Source of the DNA: Candidatus Methylobacter oryzae
Lineage (GTDB): Bacteria > Pseudomonadota > Gammaproteobacteria > Methylococcales > Methylomonadaceae
DNA length: 64,000 nt
Assembly: GCF_003994235.2 (NCBI RefSeq)
Contig: NZ_RYFG02000110.1
Span: 20,194 to 84,193, forward strand
Reading direction: 5' to 3'
The stretch's first letter is position 1, and each line of letters opens with the position of its first letter. The position numbers were made by a program, and so were the translations under genes. The notes under the pieces were generated by a model that saw nothing but the letters and a program-made list of their open reading frames with translations, was not told the origin of the DNA and did no database searches. Below, piece after piece: positions 52,963-62,251 of this stretch.

Positions 52963-52998
52963 TAAAAAAACCGCCCATCCCCGAAGGAATGAGCGGTT
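52963..52998 (-). terminator. strong intrinsic terminator of the S-layer gene
   Basis: On the minus strand AACCGCTCATTCC / GGGATGGGCGGTT closes a UUCG tetraloop, followed by seven T. It starts ~100 nt past the S-layer stop. Typical of a highly expressed gene. Confidence 0.9.
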
Positions 52999-53096
52999 AT
53001 TTCAGGTCATCCGTGACCCAAAGCCGTCGTTAAACACAAGTTATGTGTAAGCGCGCGAACACAAACAGCATGTGCCCACCCTACCCGGCTACAGCA

Positions 53097-56000
53097 TTAA
53101 ATGAAGTTTGAAGTAACAAACGCATCATTAGTAATGCCGTTGAACGTACCTACTAATTCAACTGCAATGTTTCCTGCTGTGATACCAGTTGCTGCAGTAG
53201 TAACGTTAACTTGATAAAGACCAGCCTTACCACTGTTTGCACCTGTGCCATAAACAAGAGTGTAGAACGAAGAACCATCTGCACCACCATAGGTAGACAT
53301 AGCTGTATCAAGCGCCGCTTCAACAACTCCAGCATCACCCGCATCAAACGTACTAACTGCACCAGCAGCAACCTCAACCTCAACCAAACTATTAGCCGCA
53401 GTAACACCACCAGCAGCTGCAAGTGTTTGATATGTAGTTATACCTAATCCAGCAATTTTATCTTGCTGGGCACCTATCGCTTGAGTGAAGTTGTTGATAG
53501 TAACAGAATTAGTTGTCGTTCCGTTGAATGCTCCGTTTGCTAAAGTGATAGTATCAGCACCACCTGTCGACAAAGTTACCGTTGTCAATGCACGTTGAGC
53601 GTCAGTACCGCCGCCTACTGTTAAGGAGTCATTTCCAGCACCGTCAATAATGGTAACGGATGTAGTAGCAACATAAGCGGAAGCATCTAATGTTACAGCA
53701 GCAGTCGATCCCGCAGCTGTAATTGTAGAAGCAGCACCTGGAGCCATTGCACCTGTTGTGAAAGTTGCAGCTGTAGCAAAGTTCAACTGGACAGTTTCTA
53801 CCGCAGTAATGTTAGCAGAACCTGTACCTGCACCAGTCGCGGTCAAAATATCGCTTCCAGTTCCACCAGCAACTGTATCATTAGCTGTCAGTGCAGTACC
53901 GAAATTAAAGGTATCTACACCAGTGCCGCCTGTGATGTTGAAGTTGGCTGTACCTGCTGCATTAACTGTGTTTGTACCATTAGCCAGGACCATAACTGGA
54001 GCTGTTGTTTGCCCAGTGATTGTGGTTGAAGCTGCTGTCAAAGTCACTGCGGCAGTATTGGTAACAGCCAAAGCAGCGAACTGAGCAGGAGTCAAGCTAA
54101 CAGTAAAGTTACCATTCATGATTTCAAAAGCGGAAATGGTTGCGCCTGACAAATCAGAAGCAGCTGTCAGAGTGATTGTATCCGAATCAGCACCACCGTC
54201 TAAAGCACCGGTACGAGTTCCTGACAACGTCAAGGTATCCGCACCCGCTCCCAACGCAACAGCACTGTCAGCAGCAGTTTGCGTAGCAGCGCCACCTACA
54301 GCACCTAATGTTACTGCATCAGCACCTGTTCCACCGTTCACAGTTACTTTTGTAGGTGTTGCAGTGTTGATAATTCCAGCAAAAGTCAGCGTGTTAGTAC
54401 CATTTGCCAAATTGATCACATCAATATTAGTAATGGTCGCAGGAACAGTAACCACACCTGCATCGGTAATAGTCAGCGCTTCAACATCAGCAGCAGTACC
54501 AGTTACAGTAGTTCCAACAAGGCTGGCGATATTGCCGGTAAAAATGTCATTAACGCCCGCAGTACCAGAGAAGGTGCCGCCAGCAGTCAGATTGACAATA
54601 GCAGTAGTCAGCACTGCATTGTTGGTTGGATTGGTACCAACAGTACCAGGAGCAGCGTCACCCGTAGTACTGGTGTCGTTCACAGCGCTTGACGTTGTGA
54701 TAGAGCCAGCTGTACCTGCGCCTGAAGCCAGAGTAAAGTCATAAGTCAAGCTGCCGCCAGTCAGAGAGATCAAAGACAGATCAATGTTGCTTGCGCCTGC
54801 ATTGTCATCAACGATAGTCAACTGGTGAGTGCTGTTGCCACTGAAAGTAATAATCGGACCAGCAGTCAGAGCCAGCGCAGCGCGGTTAGCAACAATCTGA
54901 GCCCATTGGGAGGTAGTAATTACCACAGCCGAGTTAGCCACGATAGCTTCAACGCCGGTCAGCGTAGCGCCAGCCAAGTTGATCGCACCGTAAGTCACCA
55001 AGGTATCGGTACCGGCACCCAGGTTGATTGTATCAGTCACTACGCGGGCACCCGCTGGAAGACCGGCAACAACGTTTGCTTGAGCATTAATAGTTACGCC
55101 GTTTTCAACTGCTGCGTAAGTACCTGCTGTGTAGTTACCCAACAATACAACGCGGTCTTGACCGGCGCCGGTTGTAACAGTGTTAGCACCACGGCCCAGA
55201 GTGATGTTCAGGTCAGACTTGTCGGTCAAGCTACCGGCTTCGATAACCAGACCAGTCGTAGCCGCGGCAACGTTAACGTTATCAACAGCGTTGACAGTCA
55301 ATACTTCAACATTAGCCGCAGTAGCAGATGCACGGGAAACGGAAGCTTGGAAGCTGTCAACCATCGCATCAACAATAGCGTCATTCAATTGCAATGTGCT
55401 GACTTGAGTGATAGCCAAATCGTTGGTGAAAGACAACGTACCGATGTTCTTGACGTTCGCCAAGTCACCTTGAGAAACAACTGCTGCATTACGAACTTCG
55501 ATAACATCAGCGTTACCGGCATTGGCAATAGCAGTAGGTACTGGCGCAGCCAAGCCCATGTTGTTGGTGATATTGTCGATTGCACCGCCATCGATGATCG
55601 CATTGCCGTCGATGTTAGCATCGGACAAGATGATACGGTCGGCAGAACGGCCGGCGCCTTCGTTACCTTTGAATGACCATTTGCTGCCTGCGCTCAGAGT
55701 GCGGGCATCAATCGTAACACCGCCGGAAACCAAACCGGCGTCATTGGCAACAGCAACAATCGTTCCGTCGGCATTTGTTACGGTAGCCGCAGCAGCTTGC
55801 GCGACAGTGCGAGCAGTGTCGTTGAACAAGTCATTGTCGGCAATGATATGCAGAACGCCGTTAGAGTCTTTGTTGGCAGCCAGCAGGTTGTTGGTCAGAG
55901 TCAGGTTATATGAGTTGGTCGCAGCAGCGGCGTTGTTTGCAGCCACGCCATTGCCGATAACACGGATATTTTCGAAACCGGTTACATTGGTCCACTCAGA

Positions 56001-58346
56001 AGCGCCCAGCGTAATCGCAACGTTACCGTCGATCGCCAGGGTATCGTTGTTACCTGCGCCACCAGCAACGGTGTCAGAGATAGTCAGACCTGCGCGAGTG
56101 TCGGCCAAGTTGTCGAAGATAACAGTGTCGTTTCCTGAACCTGTGCTAATGTTTTGAGCGCCAACAACGGAAACAGCTGCCGGGCTGGAGCTAACGCGAA
56201 GAACGACATCGCTGGCTTCAGCTGAAGCATTGATTGTAGCGGCAGTCAAACGAACTTGAGTCGCTGTACCCGATAAATCGGCAATACGGCCTACGGTAGC
56301 ACCGGCGTTAGAGCTGTTCAGGTCGGCAGCGCCGTTTGTTTGGTATTGATACAAACCACCGTTAGCACCCGCTGTAGTGGTATCCAGGTTCAAGAATGTA
56401 CCTGCCAAACCACCGCTCAGAGTGATTGTACCTGTGTGTTGAGCAACACTGGCCAATGCAACTGTGTTGGACTCTGTATCGCTATCGACAATAGTGATGC
56501 TTTCAACGTTACCGGTAGCTCCGGCAGCGTTTTGAGTACCCAGGATCAGGTTGAAACGTGGATCGGCGTTCAAGCCTTCCGCAATAGTCAGAGACACAAG
56601 ATCGGTAGCGCCCGCGGCAGTTTTCAACGTGGCGTTAATAGTATTGTTCAGAATACTGTTGCTGCCGGTGTTGCTGTGCTGAGTGTTTATCACAGCTGCT
56701 TGCGCCGCAGTCAGGTTATCCAGGTTGGTAACCAATGCACGTGCAGCAGGAGCGTCTGGATTAAGAACATTGCCGGCGCCTTCGTTGCGAACCAGAATTT
56801 TTGTGGTTTGCGGCAGTTTGTCGAAGTCAACTGTCACAGCACCGCCGGCAGTCGCTCTAACTTCAATGTTTTCGACATTGCTAATAACCGAAGACAGAGA
56901 ATTTACCACGCCTGCAGATGTAATAATCAGGGTATCGGTTTCAGTACCTGTACCGCCAGTAATGCTGTCGCCAGCCTGTACCACGTCAGCCAGGATGAAT
57001 GTATCGGTACCTGAACCACCGGTAATAGTAACATTTTGCACCGCGCCGGAAGTATCGGCCTTGCCTGCTGACAACATATTGTTGGCAATGTTTAAGGTCA
57101 GGTTGCCGGTAAAGCCGGAAGCATCAACAGCCGATAAGCGGCCGCTAGCTTGCGCAACTCCGCCGATGTAACGGGTAGACTCAATAGTTGTAGTCGCTGC
57201 GTTAACCACAGGCACGGCATTGGCCAATACCAGATTTTTGTCGCCAGTAATAGTGAGTTTGCCAGCAGTGCCAGTGTCCATCGGCAGGTTCAGAGTACCG
57301 ATAGTATTGGCTGTGCCTGCGCTGTTGATAGTCAGGTTTTCATAACCTTGAGTGCCAACGCCGCTAAAACCAACGCCGGAAGTGTTACGACCGATGTTTA
57401 CCGTGGTAATTTGAACGTTATTCAAATCCAGGGTTGCGGTATTGTTGCCCAATAGCACGTCTGTACCGAAAGAGAATTCCGCAACACCGGCTCTATCGTT
57501 AGAGTTGGTGCTGGCAAGACTCATGCCGCTCAGCACTTGCTTGATGTTCTCAACACGACCGGTATCGGTTGCTTGCGAGATACGACTGATGTTAACGTTG
57601 GTCAGACCGGTAGCGTCTTGCAGGTCGAGGTCAGTAACAGCAGTTGCTCCTGAACCTGTAAACGCAACATTAACGGTATTAATATCAGTTAGCTTTGGTG
57701 TAATGATAGTAGCGCCGTTATCGTTAGCGTTACCCAATGTAGCATTCAGAGTTGGGTTAGTGCCGGTACCGGTCAACTTGTCTTCGTCTTGCAGTGAGTT
57801 GATGCGATTATCGCCGCCTGGAGTGTAAACTTGGTCGGCATTAAAGATATTCGCAGTAGCAACGTCGTTACCGTTAGTTAATGTGTAAATTGAATTAGGT
57901 GTGTTAGGAATATTTACCCAAGCAGTCTGTGCATTGCCAGGCACAGTTGCATAAGCGACCGCGTTTGCAACTTGGATGTTCCATGCTTTTGCAAACTCAC
58001 CGAAAACCGCATCACCTTCCAGTCCTGAGAACAGATTGAGGATGTTGTTAACGACAGCACCACGTGAAGCGACAGCTACTGAATTCAACTGACCCACGAT
58101 ATAATTAGTCGCTGTAGTGACAGCCGCATCACCGGTAATACCCAAATTGGTAACCAGCGCACTAGCTACTGCTTCAGCAGTGAGCCCACTGGCACTGTTG
58201 ACGAACACAGTGTTTAAGAAAGCATCAGTGTTTGTGCCTGCCAGCGCAGCATAGCTAGACATGTCTGTAGTGCCAACCGCAACACCATAAAGTGCACCGG
58301 CGTTACGCGCGATAACCACCTGATTTGAAACTAATGTAATAGCCAT
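53097..58346 (-). CDS. RTX-like S-layer / surface protein (very large)
   Basis: 1,749 residues from the ATG at 58346, which has AAGGAG 7 nt upstream; the upstream frame to 58430 has no plausible start. No N-terminal signal peptide, no Cys seen in the mature frame, dominated by Ala, Thr, Asn, Gly and Val. The N-terminal ~150 residues are helical and may be the anchor domain. The rest has about a dozen GGxGxDx or GxGxD-type calcium-binding (RTX) motifs, e.g. GGSGTDTF, GSGNDTVI, GAGQDRVV, GGTGADAV, GGTGVDTF and GAGNDSLT. The C-terminus (LVGTFNGITNDAFVTSNFI) suits type I secretion. No ABC exporter lies in this window. The protein likely forms the crystalline cell coat, with a SapC-family gene nearby. 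Confidence 0.9.
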   Translation of the reverse strand: MAITLVSNQVVIARNAGALYGVAVGTTDMSSYAALAGTNTDAFLNTVFVNSASGLTAEAVASALVTNLGITGDAAVTTATNYIVGQLNSVAVASRGAVVNNILNLFSGLEGDAVFGEFAKAWNIQVANAVAYATVPGNAQTAWVNIPNTPNSIYTLTNGNDVATANIFNADQVYTPGGDNRINSLQDEDKLTGTGTNPTLNATLGNANDNGATIITPKLTDINTVNVAFTGSGATAVTDLDLQDATGLTNVNISRISQATDTGRVENIKQVLSGMSLASTNSNDRAGVAEFSFGTDVLLGNNTATLDLNNVQITTVNIGRNTSGVGFSGVGTQGYENLTINSAGTANTIGTLNLPMDTGTAGKLTITGDKNLVLANAVPVVNAATTTIESTRYIGGVAQASGRLSAVDASGFTGNLTLNIANNMLSAGKADTSGAVQNVTITGGSGTDTFILADVVQAGDSITGGTGTETDTLIITSAGVVNSLSSVISNVENIEVRATAGGAVTVDFDKLPQTTKILVRNEGAGNVLNPDAPAARALVTNLDNLTAAQAAVINTQHSNTGSNSILNNTINATLKTAAGATDLVSLTIAEGLNADPRFNLILGTQNAAGATGNVESITIVDSDTESNTVALASVAQHTGTITLSGGLAGTFLNLDTTTAGANGGLYQYQTNGAADLNSSNAGATVGRIADLSGTATQVRLTAATINASAEASDVVLRVSSSPAAVSVVGAQNISTGSGNDTVIFDNLADTRAGLTISDTVAGGAGNNDTLAIDGNVAITLGASEWTNVTGFENIRVIGNGVAANNAAAATNSYNLTLTNNLLAANKDSNGVLHIIADNDLFNDTARTVAQAAAATVTNADGTIVAVANDAGLVSGGVTIDARTLSAGSKWSFKGNEGAGRSADRIILSDANIDGNAIIDGGAIDNITNNMGLAAPVPTAIANAGNADVIEVRNAAVVSQGDLANVKNIGTLSFTNDLAITQVSTLQLNDAIVDAMVDSFQASVSRASATAANVEVLTVNAVDNVNVAAATTGLVIEAGSLTDKSDLNITLGRGANTVTTGAGQDRVVLLGNYTAGTYAAVENGVTINAQANVVAGLPAGARVVTDTINLGAGTDTLVTYGAINLAGATLTGVEAIVANSAVVITTSQWAQIVANRAALALTAGPIITFSGNSTHQLTIVDDNAGASNIDLSLISLTGGSLTYDFTLASGAGTAGSITTSSAVNDTSTTGDAAPGTVGTNPTNNAVLTTAIVNLTAGGTFSGTAGVNDIFTGNIASLVGTTVTGTAADVEALTITDAGVVTVPATITNIDVINLANGTNTLTFAGIINTATPTKVTVNGGTGADAVTLGAVGGAATQTAADSAVALGAGADTLTLSGTRTGALDGGADSDTITLTAASDLSGATISAFEIMNGNFTVSLTPAQFAALAVTNTAAVTLTAASTTITGQTTAPVMVLANGTNTVNAAGTANFNITGGTGVDTFNFGTALTANDTVAGGTGSDILTATGAGTGSANITAVETVQLNFATAATFTTGAMAPGAASTITAAGSTAAVTLDASAYVATTSVTIIDGAGNDSLTVGGGTDAQRALTTVTLSTGGADTITLANGAFNGTTTNSVTINNFTQAIGAQQDKIAGLGITTYQTLAAAGGVTAANSLVEVEVAAGAVSTFDAGDAGVVEAALDTAMSTYGGADGSSFYTLVYGTGANSGKAGLYQVNVTTAATGITAGNIAVELVGTFNGITNDAFVTSNFI

Positions 58347-58522
58347 TTTTGGCTCCTTAAATTTAAATTGAGAAAAAAACTTTCTGCAAAAAGCCGAGAT
58401 CAGATTGGATCTGTACTCGATCAAAAACACTGCAACTCTTAATGCTCTTGATCCATTACAGTCCCTCTTAAGAAACCCGGCATCCTGCCGCTTTAGTTAC
58501 CCAAGAATAATCCAACATTCCC
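58347..58522 (-). promoter_or_regulatory. long structured 5' leader of the S-layer gene
   Basis: If transcription starts near 58523-58529 the leader is ~180 nt. It contains a compact hairpin CGGCA-GGA-TGCCG at 58478-58490, whose GGA is exposed in the loop, and a weaker TCCAA...TTGGA stem just above. The exposed GGA resembles CsrA/RsmA sites. The rest is unstructured by eye, ending in the strong Shine-Dalgarno. Confidence 0.4.
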
Positions 58523-58529
58523 AGATTGG

Positions 58530-58578
58530 AACATAGTCTACTTCACCGCAATGCCAAACTGATGTGATTGTGCGCACA
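58530..58578 (-). promoter_or_regulatory. S-layer promoter with CRP-like site
   Basis: CRP-like site at 58563-58578, plus strand TGTGA-TTGTGC-GCACA, one mismatch from TGTGA-N6-TCACA. 22 nt downstream on the minus strand is a possible -10 TAGACT (58540-58535). An alternative pair is -35 TTGGCA (58557-58552) and -10 TATGTT (58535-58530), 16 nt apart. The gene has its own promoter in this ~690-bp intergenic region, the rest of which (58579-59120) shows no gene. Confidence 0.5.
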
Positions 58579-59120
58579 CGCATTGGCATTTACTTTCCGA
58601 AGACCTTGTTCGACGCATTCCTCAAGTCTGTTGAACGGCACTAAATAACCTATATATCAATATGATAAGCAATAGAACACTTATCCTAGCGAACCCTTGT
58701 TTGTTCAAAGTTACTTAATTTTCATTCGTTAGCAGGAATGGTCGACGCCTCCCCCAGTTTTTAATCCTACCCAAACTGACAAGGGATTAAGTCACGTTCA
58801 CTCGACACAATATCCATTTGCAATTGCAAGAGCTGTCTTTCATATGGGGCAAAGTTACCTCTGCAAATATTAAGAACTCTACGTTTTGAATTTTATATCT
58901 AACTCAGCAAAATGCAAACAATATGCATTCTTTACTTTACATTTTATTCATAATACATTGTTTTATAAAAACAAAAATTTCAAACAACGCATACCGAAAC
59001 AACCTTCATTTTGATAAAAATCTCCCCAAACGTTTTGATAATACCAAGGCCGATAAAGCCCTACCGGCCATTGGCAATTTACTTACGTTATTTTGCACAC
59101 TCATTAAGACAACGACTTTA

Positions 59121-60350
59121 TTACCAAGCCACCCTCACACCGAGCCAGCCTTCCATCGTATTCATTTCAAATAGGCTGATATTACTGTTTTGATTTTGCC
59201 ATTTAACACTGGCTACTCCTCGCCAATTATCGGCCACCAGGCTCAGCGGCCAATCATAATCCAGCCCCAAGCCTATCCGATTTATATATCTTGATGCTCC
59301 ATTACCAAGCCAAGGACTATAAGCTTGCATGTCATTGCTTTGGAAGATATTGGTATAAGCTTTTACAAAGCTGTCCTGGCTTATGAAATCCGTCGGCCAA
59401 ATTCCGATTACTTCCAACTTGCCTCGCTGCTGGTCGCCTCCTGGACGCTCGCTCGTTGCCCAGTCCCATCCCGCGCTGACCACAGCACTATACAATCCAA
59501 CTTTTGTGTCGCAGATTACACCCGCCATTAGGCCGGTATAACGGCTATCCAGCAACGGTCTTCCATCCTGCCTTTGCCACAAAAAATCCCCCCCTATTTG
59601 CGGCCTGCAGTACTGCCCTTTCTTTGCCGTATGACGCAACATCAACTGGCCCGCATATAAATAAACATCGCCACCGTAACGTAAGACATTAAACCCTAGC
59701 GCACCACCTGTTTCCCTGCCATCATCCTCATGCTGCATTAGCGAGCTGAGCAGGTTAACCCCTTGATAATCCGCATAGCCACCGTATTCAGTTTCCCGAT
59801 TGAAGAATTCACCCCTTACCTGCCATTGCAATCCGTCAGCCATTGTTCGCATCGCGTTTGCTGTCAGCTGTGACTCAACGCCAAACCCGGCCTGCTTGCG
59901 AAATTGCGATTGCAACTCAACAGCGACAGGCCCTGACGGTAATGTTAACTGAAGGGTTGGCTGAGAAGGAGCCTGATTAAGGTTATCGCTATATCCGCTT
60001 CGTAGCTGCAAACCCGTATTGATCTGCCACTGTTGCGGCGGAATATCCGGCTGGATCGGTTGTATTTGCGGCTTATTCTGATTGTCTAACCCTGCCAAGG
60101 CTTTGTTATATTGATCTACCGCCCCCTTAGCATCCGGATACTGCATCAATACCCCTTCCAATAGATCGGCTGCCTCTGTGTAGCGCTTCTTCACATTAAG
60201 CGATGCCGCATAACGCACCAACCAATCGGGATCTTGACTGCAGGCTTGAAGAGAGTCCTTGGTTAAGGCTTCATTGCAGGCATTTGCCGCACTCATTGAG
60301 AAAAAGCCACCGACAATCGCCAACGCTATCATTTTCAGTTTAAATCTCAC
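59121..60350 (-). CDS. TPR/outer-membrane beta-barrel protein of FecR-CHASE2 operon
   Basis: 409 residues. Signal peptide (MIALAIVGGFFSMSAANA then CNEAL). Residues ~25-95 hold a TPR-like helical unit (WLVRYAASLNVKKRYTEAAD, LLEGVLMQYPDAKGAVDQYN), then a Pro/Gln linker (QNKPQIQPIQPDIPPQQ) and a ~300-residue barrel of strands ending WLGVRVAW with an aromatic C-terminus. The layout resembles surface lipoprotein assembly modifier-like or SLAM-like proteins, but I cannot confirm homology. GTG at 60350 overlaps the upstream stop (GTGA), so translation is coupled; ATG at 60332 is an alternative start that begins the signal peptide. Confidence 0.72.
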   Translation of the reverse strand: MRFKLKMIALAIVGGFFSMSAANACNEALTKDSLQACSQDPDWLVRYAASLNVKKRYTEAADLLEGVLMQYPDAKGAVDQYNKALAGLDNQNKPQIQPIQPDIPPQQWQINTGLQLRSGYSDNLNQAPSQPTLQLTLPSGPVAVELQSQFRKQAGFGVESQLTANAMRTMADGLQWQVRGEFFNRETEYGGYADYQGVNLLSSLMQHEDDGRETGGALGFNVLRYGGDVYLYAGQLMLRHTAKKGQYCRPQIGGDFLWQRQDGRPLLDSRYTGLMAGVICDTKVGLYSAVVSAGWDWATSERPGGDQQRGKLEVIGIWPTDFISQDSFVKAYTNIFQSNDMQAYSPWLGNGASRYINRIGLGLDYDWPLSLVADNWRGVASVKWQNQNSNISLFEMNTMEGWLGVRVAW

Positions 60351-62251
60351 CCGCTCTCTACCGCTAACTCCGCCCCCGGCACAAACAGCTCTGTCGGCTG
60401 CTGCCTGTCTTTTAATAAAAAATTACCTAGCGATATCATTGAAACATCGTCTTTCCAAGCCTTTACAACATTCTCGCCGCAAACTATCGGCTGAGAGAGC
60501 TCACCTGTCATAGACTGCAAGTGTATCGCAGTTGTAACGGTTCTGCCCAGTAAAGCATGAACCCGGCGCCGAGCCGGCCCAAACGATCCAACCAATACTT
60601 CGCCCCGCTCTATGCCAATGCCTATCGCTAACGGCGGCAAGGCGTCGATTCCTGTCTCGGCGCCAAACAACCGCTCTCCCGTCAAAACAATGCTTTTAGC
60701 AGCGTTAAGCGGTCGCAGGTCGCTATTATTAGTACGCCAAACGCCCATCACAGCATCACCAACGTACTCCTCCACGACTCCACCTTCCTGATGAATAATT
60801 TTACTGGCAAAAGTATAGAAGCTATGCAACAGCGCCCCAGCCTGCTCTGCCGGCAACTGATCGCACCAAGCGGAAAAATTTCTTAAGTCAGCATAAAGCA
60901 CGATAACCTGCTCGTGATGCGCGTTGAGTGTGCTGCCGGGCTCCTCTTGAGCGATCTGCCGAGCTACATGTGCAGGCAAATAGCTGGAAAGATTGCGGTA
61001 AAGTAAGACGCCCGCTACGCGACTACTTAGATAGCCTTGTGTAGTGAGCAGAGTTATCAACAATAGAATAAAAAACACAGCCGACATCCAGGGTAGCCAA
61101 AGACAGGCAAACCATAGCAAAGCCGCGTGCAGAACAGCAATTACGCCAATTAATAACAATCCTGTTAAAACAGGCCCATAGACTCGTATTATCCCACCCC
61201 GAAAATGGGTAACCGCCAATAACAGCAAAGTTGACAGCGCTATCCAGCCCATTTGCCACCACATTGCCCCACGAGGCTGATAAGGTATTCGACCATCCAA
61301 CAGCGCCGTCATCAGTTGCGCATGAACTTCGACGCCACTAACTGCCGCCGCCTGCGGCGTTGGAACCGTATCGCCCATACCGAAAGCGGTTGCACCCAAC
61401 AACACCCAAGCACCTTTCAAGTATCCAGCCGGCACATTGCCTTCCATAATATCTTTCGCGGAAATGGAGGTGATACTCTCCCTAGACGTCCACCACGGCA
61501 ACAATATATCGCCCTTCTCATTAATAGGCACTGAAAAACCCGGCAAACGAGAATGACGTAGCATTGCAACCGGATCCAGCCCTCTCTTACCGTTAACAAC
61601 GGAAAACTCCGGAGCCACTCCCGCACCTTCTGCAATTGCCGCCAGTGCCAAGGCGGCATAGCCTTTATCCTGATAACAAATAATGGCAGGCAAATATCGA
61701 ATGGTACCATCTGCCGCCACTCGTGGAGTAATATGACCGGCACCGGAAGATTTAAGATTGGGCGCATTGCCTATTGCGCCGTTAGCAACTGGGAATTGCC
61801 CCGGACAAACTCCGGAGGATATAGCTCCTTGCAGCCGCCCCATATTCACCGCCTCATCCGCACCGATAGCCAATACCTGAGCCAATACAGTCGGAGTTTT
61901 CAGCAATTCTGCCGCCAGCTCGTCGTCTCCGGGCTTTGAATCGGGAAAGGCAATATCAACAACGCGCAGAGCAACCCCCTGTTCCGTTAACCCCCTAAAT
62001 AGCGCCGCCGTACGCTCACGAGGCCACGGCCAAGCACCGTAACGGGCAATACTGGCCTCATCAATATCGATCACCACCACCCGTCGCTCCCGGTTGACGG
62101 AGGTACCCATAAGCTGCCACAGATGATCTCCTACAGCGGATTCAATGTTGGATAAGGGCTCCGCCCAGAAAACACTGACAACCAAAGTCAGCGATACTGC
62201 TAATAAAAATGGCGTTAGCCGGTTTTTGAGCAGCGATTCGTCCATTATCAT
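60347..62251 (-). CDS. CHASE2-domain membrane protein with a divergent class III cyclase domain
   Basis: 634 residues. One N-terminal membrane helix (~13-30), a periplasmic CHASE2 domain (~35-325; VVVIDIDEASIARYGAWPWP, RVVDIAFPDSKPGDDELAAE, WVLLGATAFGMGDTVPTPQA, GVEVHAQLMTALLDGRIPY), three more membrane helices (~335-405) and a cytoplasmic class III cyclase fold (~447-590). Metal Asp residues are kept (D455 in VLYADLRNF, D499 in EEYVGDAVMGVW). The usual adenine-specifying Lys is Glu495, the IGD Asp is Arg570, the ribose Asn is Thr573, and the transition-state Arg is His577 (LLGRTVTTAIHLQ). Activity is thus doubtful. It overlaps the FecR gene by 4 nt. Confidence 0.88.
   Translation of the reverse strand: MIMDESLLKNRLTPFLLAVSLTLVVSVFWAEPLSNIESAVGDHLWQLMGTSVNRERRVVVIDIDEASIARYGAWPWPRERTAALFRGLTEQGVALRVVDIAFPDSKPGDDELAAELLKTPTVLAQVLAIGADEAVNMGRLQGAISSGVCPGQFPVANGAIGNAPNLKSSGAGHITPRVAADGTIRYLPAIICYQDKGYAALALAAIAEGAGVAPEFSVVNGKRGLDPVAMLRHSRLPGFSVPINEKGDILLPWWTSRESITSISAKDIMEGNVPAGYLKGAWVLLGATAFGMGDTVPTPQAAAVSGVEVHAQLMTALLDGRIPYQPRGAMWWQMGWIALSTLLLLAVTHFRGGIIRVYGPVLTGLLLIGVIAVLHAALLWFACLWLPWMSAVFFILLLITLLTTQGYLSSRVAGVLLYRNLSSYLPAHVARQIAQEEPGSTLNAHHEQVIVLYADLRNFSAWCDQLPAEQAGALLHSFYTFASKIIHQEGGVVEEYVGDAVMGVWRTNNSDLRPLNAAKSIVLTGERLFGAETGIDALPPLAIGIGIERGEVLVGSFGPARRRVHALLGRTVTTAIHLQSMTGELSQPIVCGENVVKAWKDDVSMISLGNFLLKDRQQPTELFVPGAELAVESG

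Noticed and set aside
53758..57828. Long open frames on the plus strand across the S-layer gene
   Set aside because: They mirror the codon bias of the minus-strand repeats (Ala/Thr/Val/Asn), have no ribosome sites or family features, and are shadows of one large real gene.
58340..58560. c-di-GMP-I riboswitch in the S-layer leader
   Set aside because: A GGATGCCGGGTTTC segment looks similar to the 3' part, but the conserved 5' GCAAACC...GGGACGCAAAGCC part is not present.
60347..62251. Calling it a plain adenylate cyclase
   Set aside because: Several nucleotide-binding and catalytic residues are replaced, so only the fold and the two metal Asp are supported.
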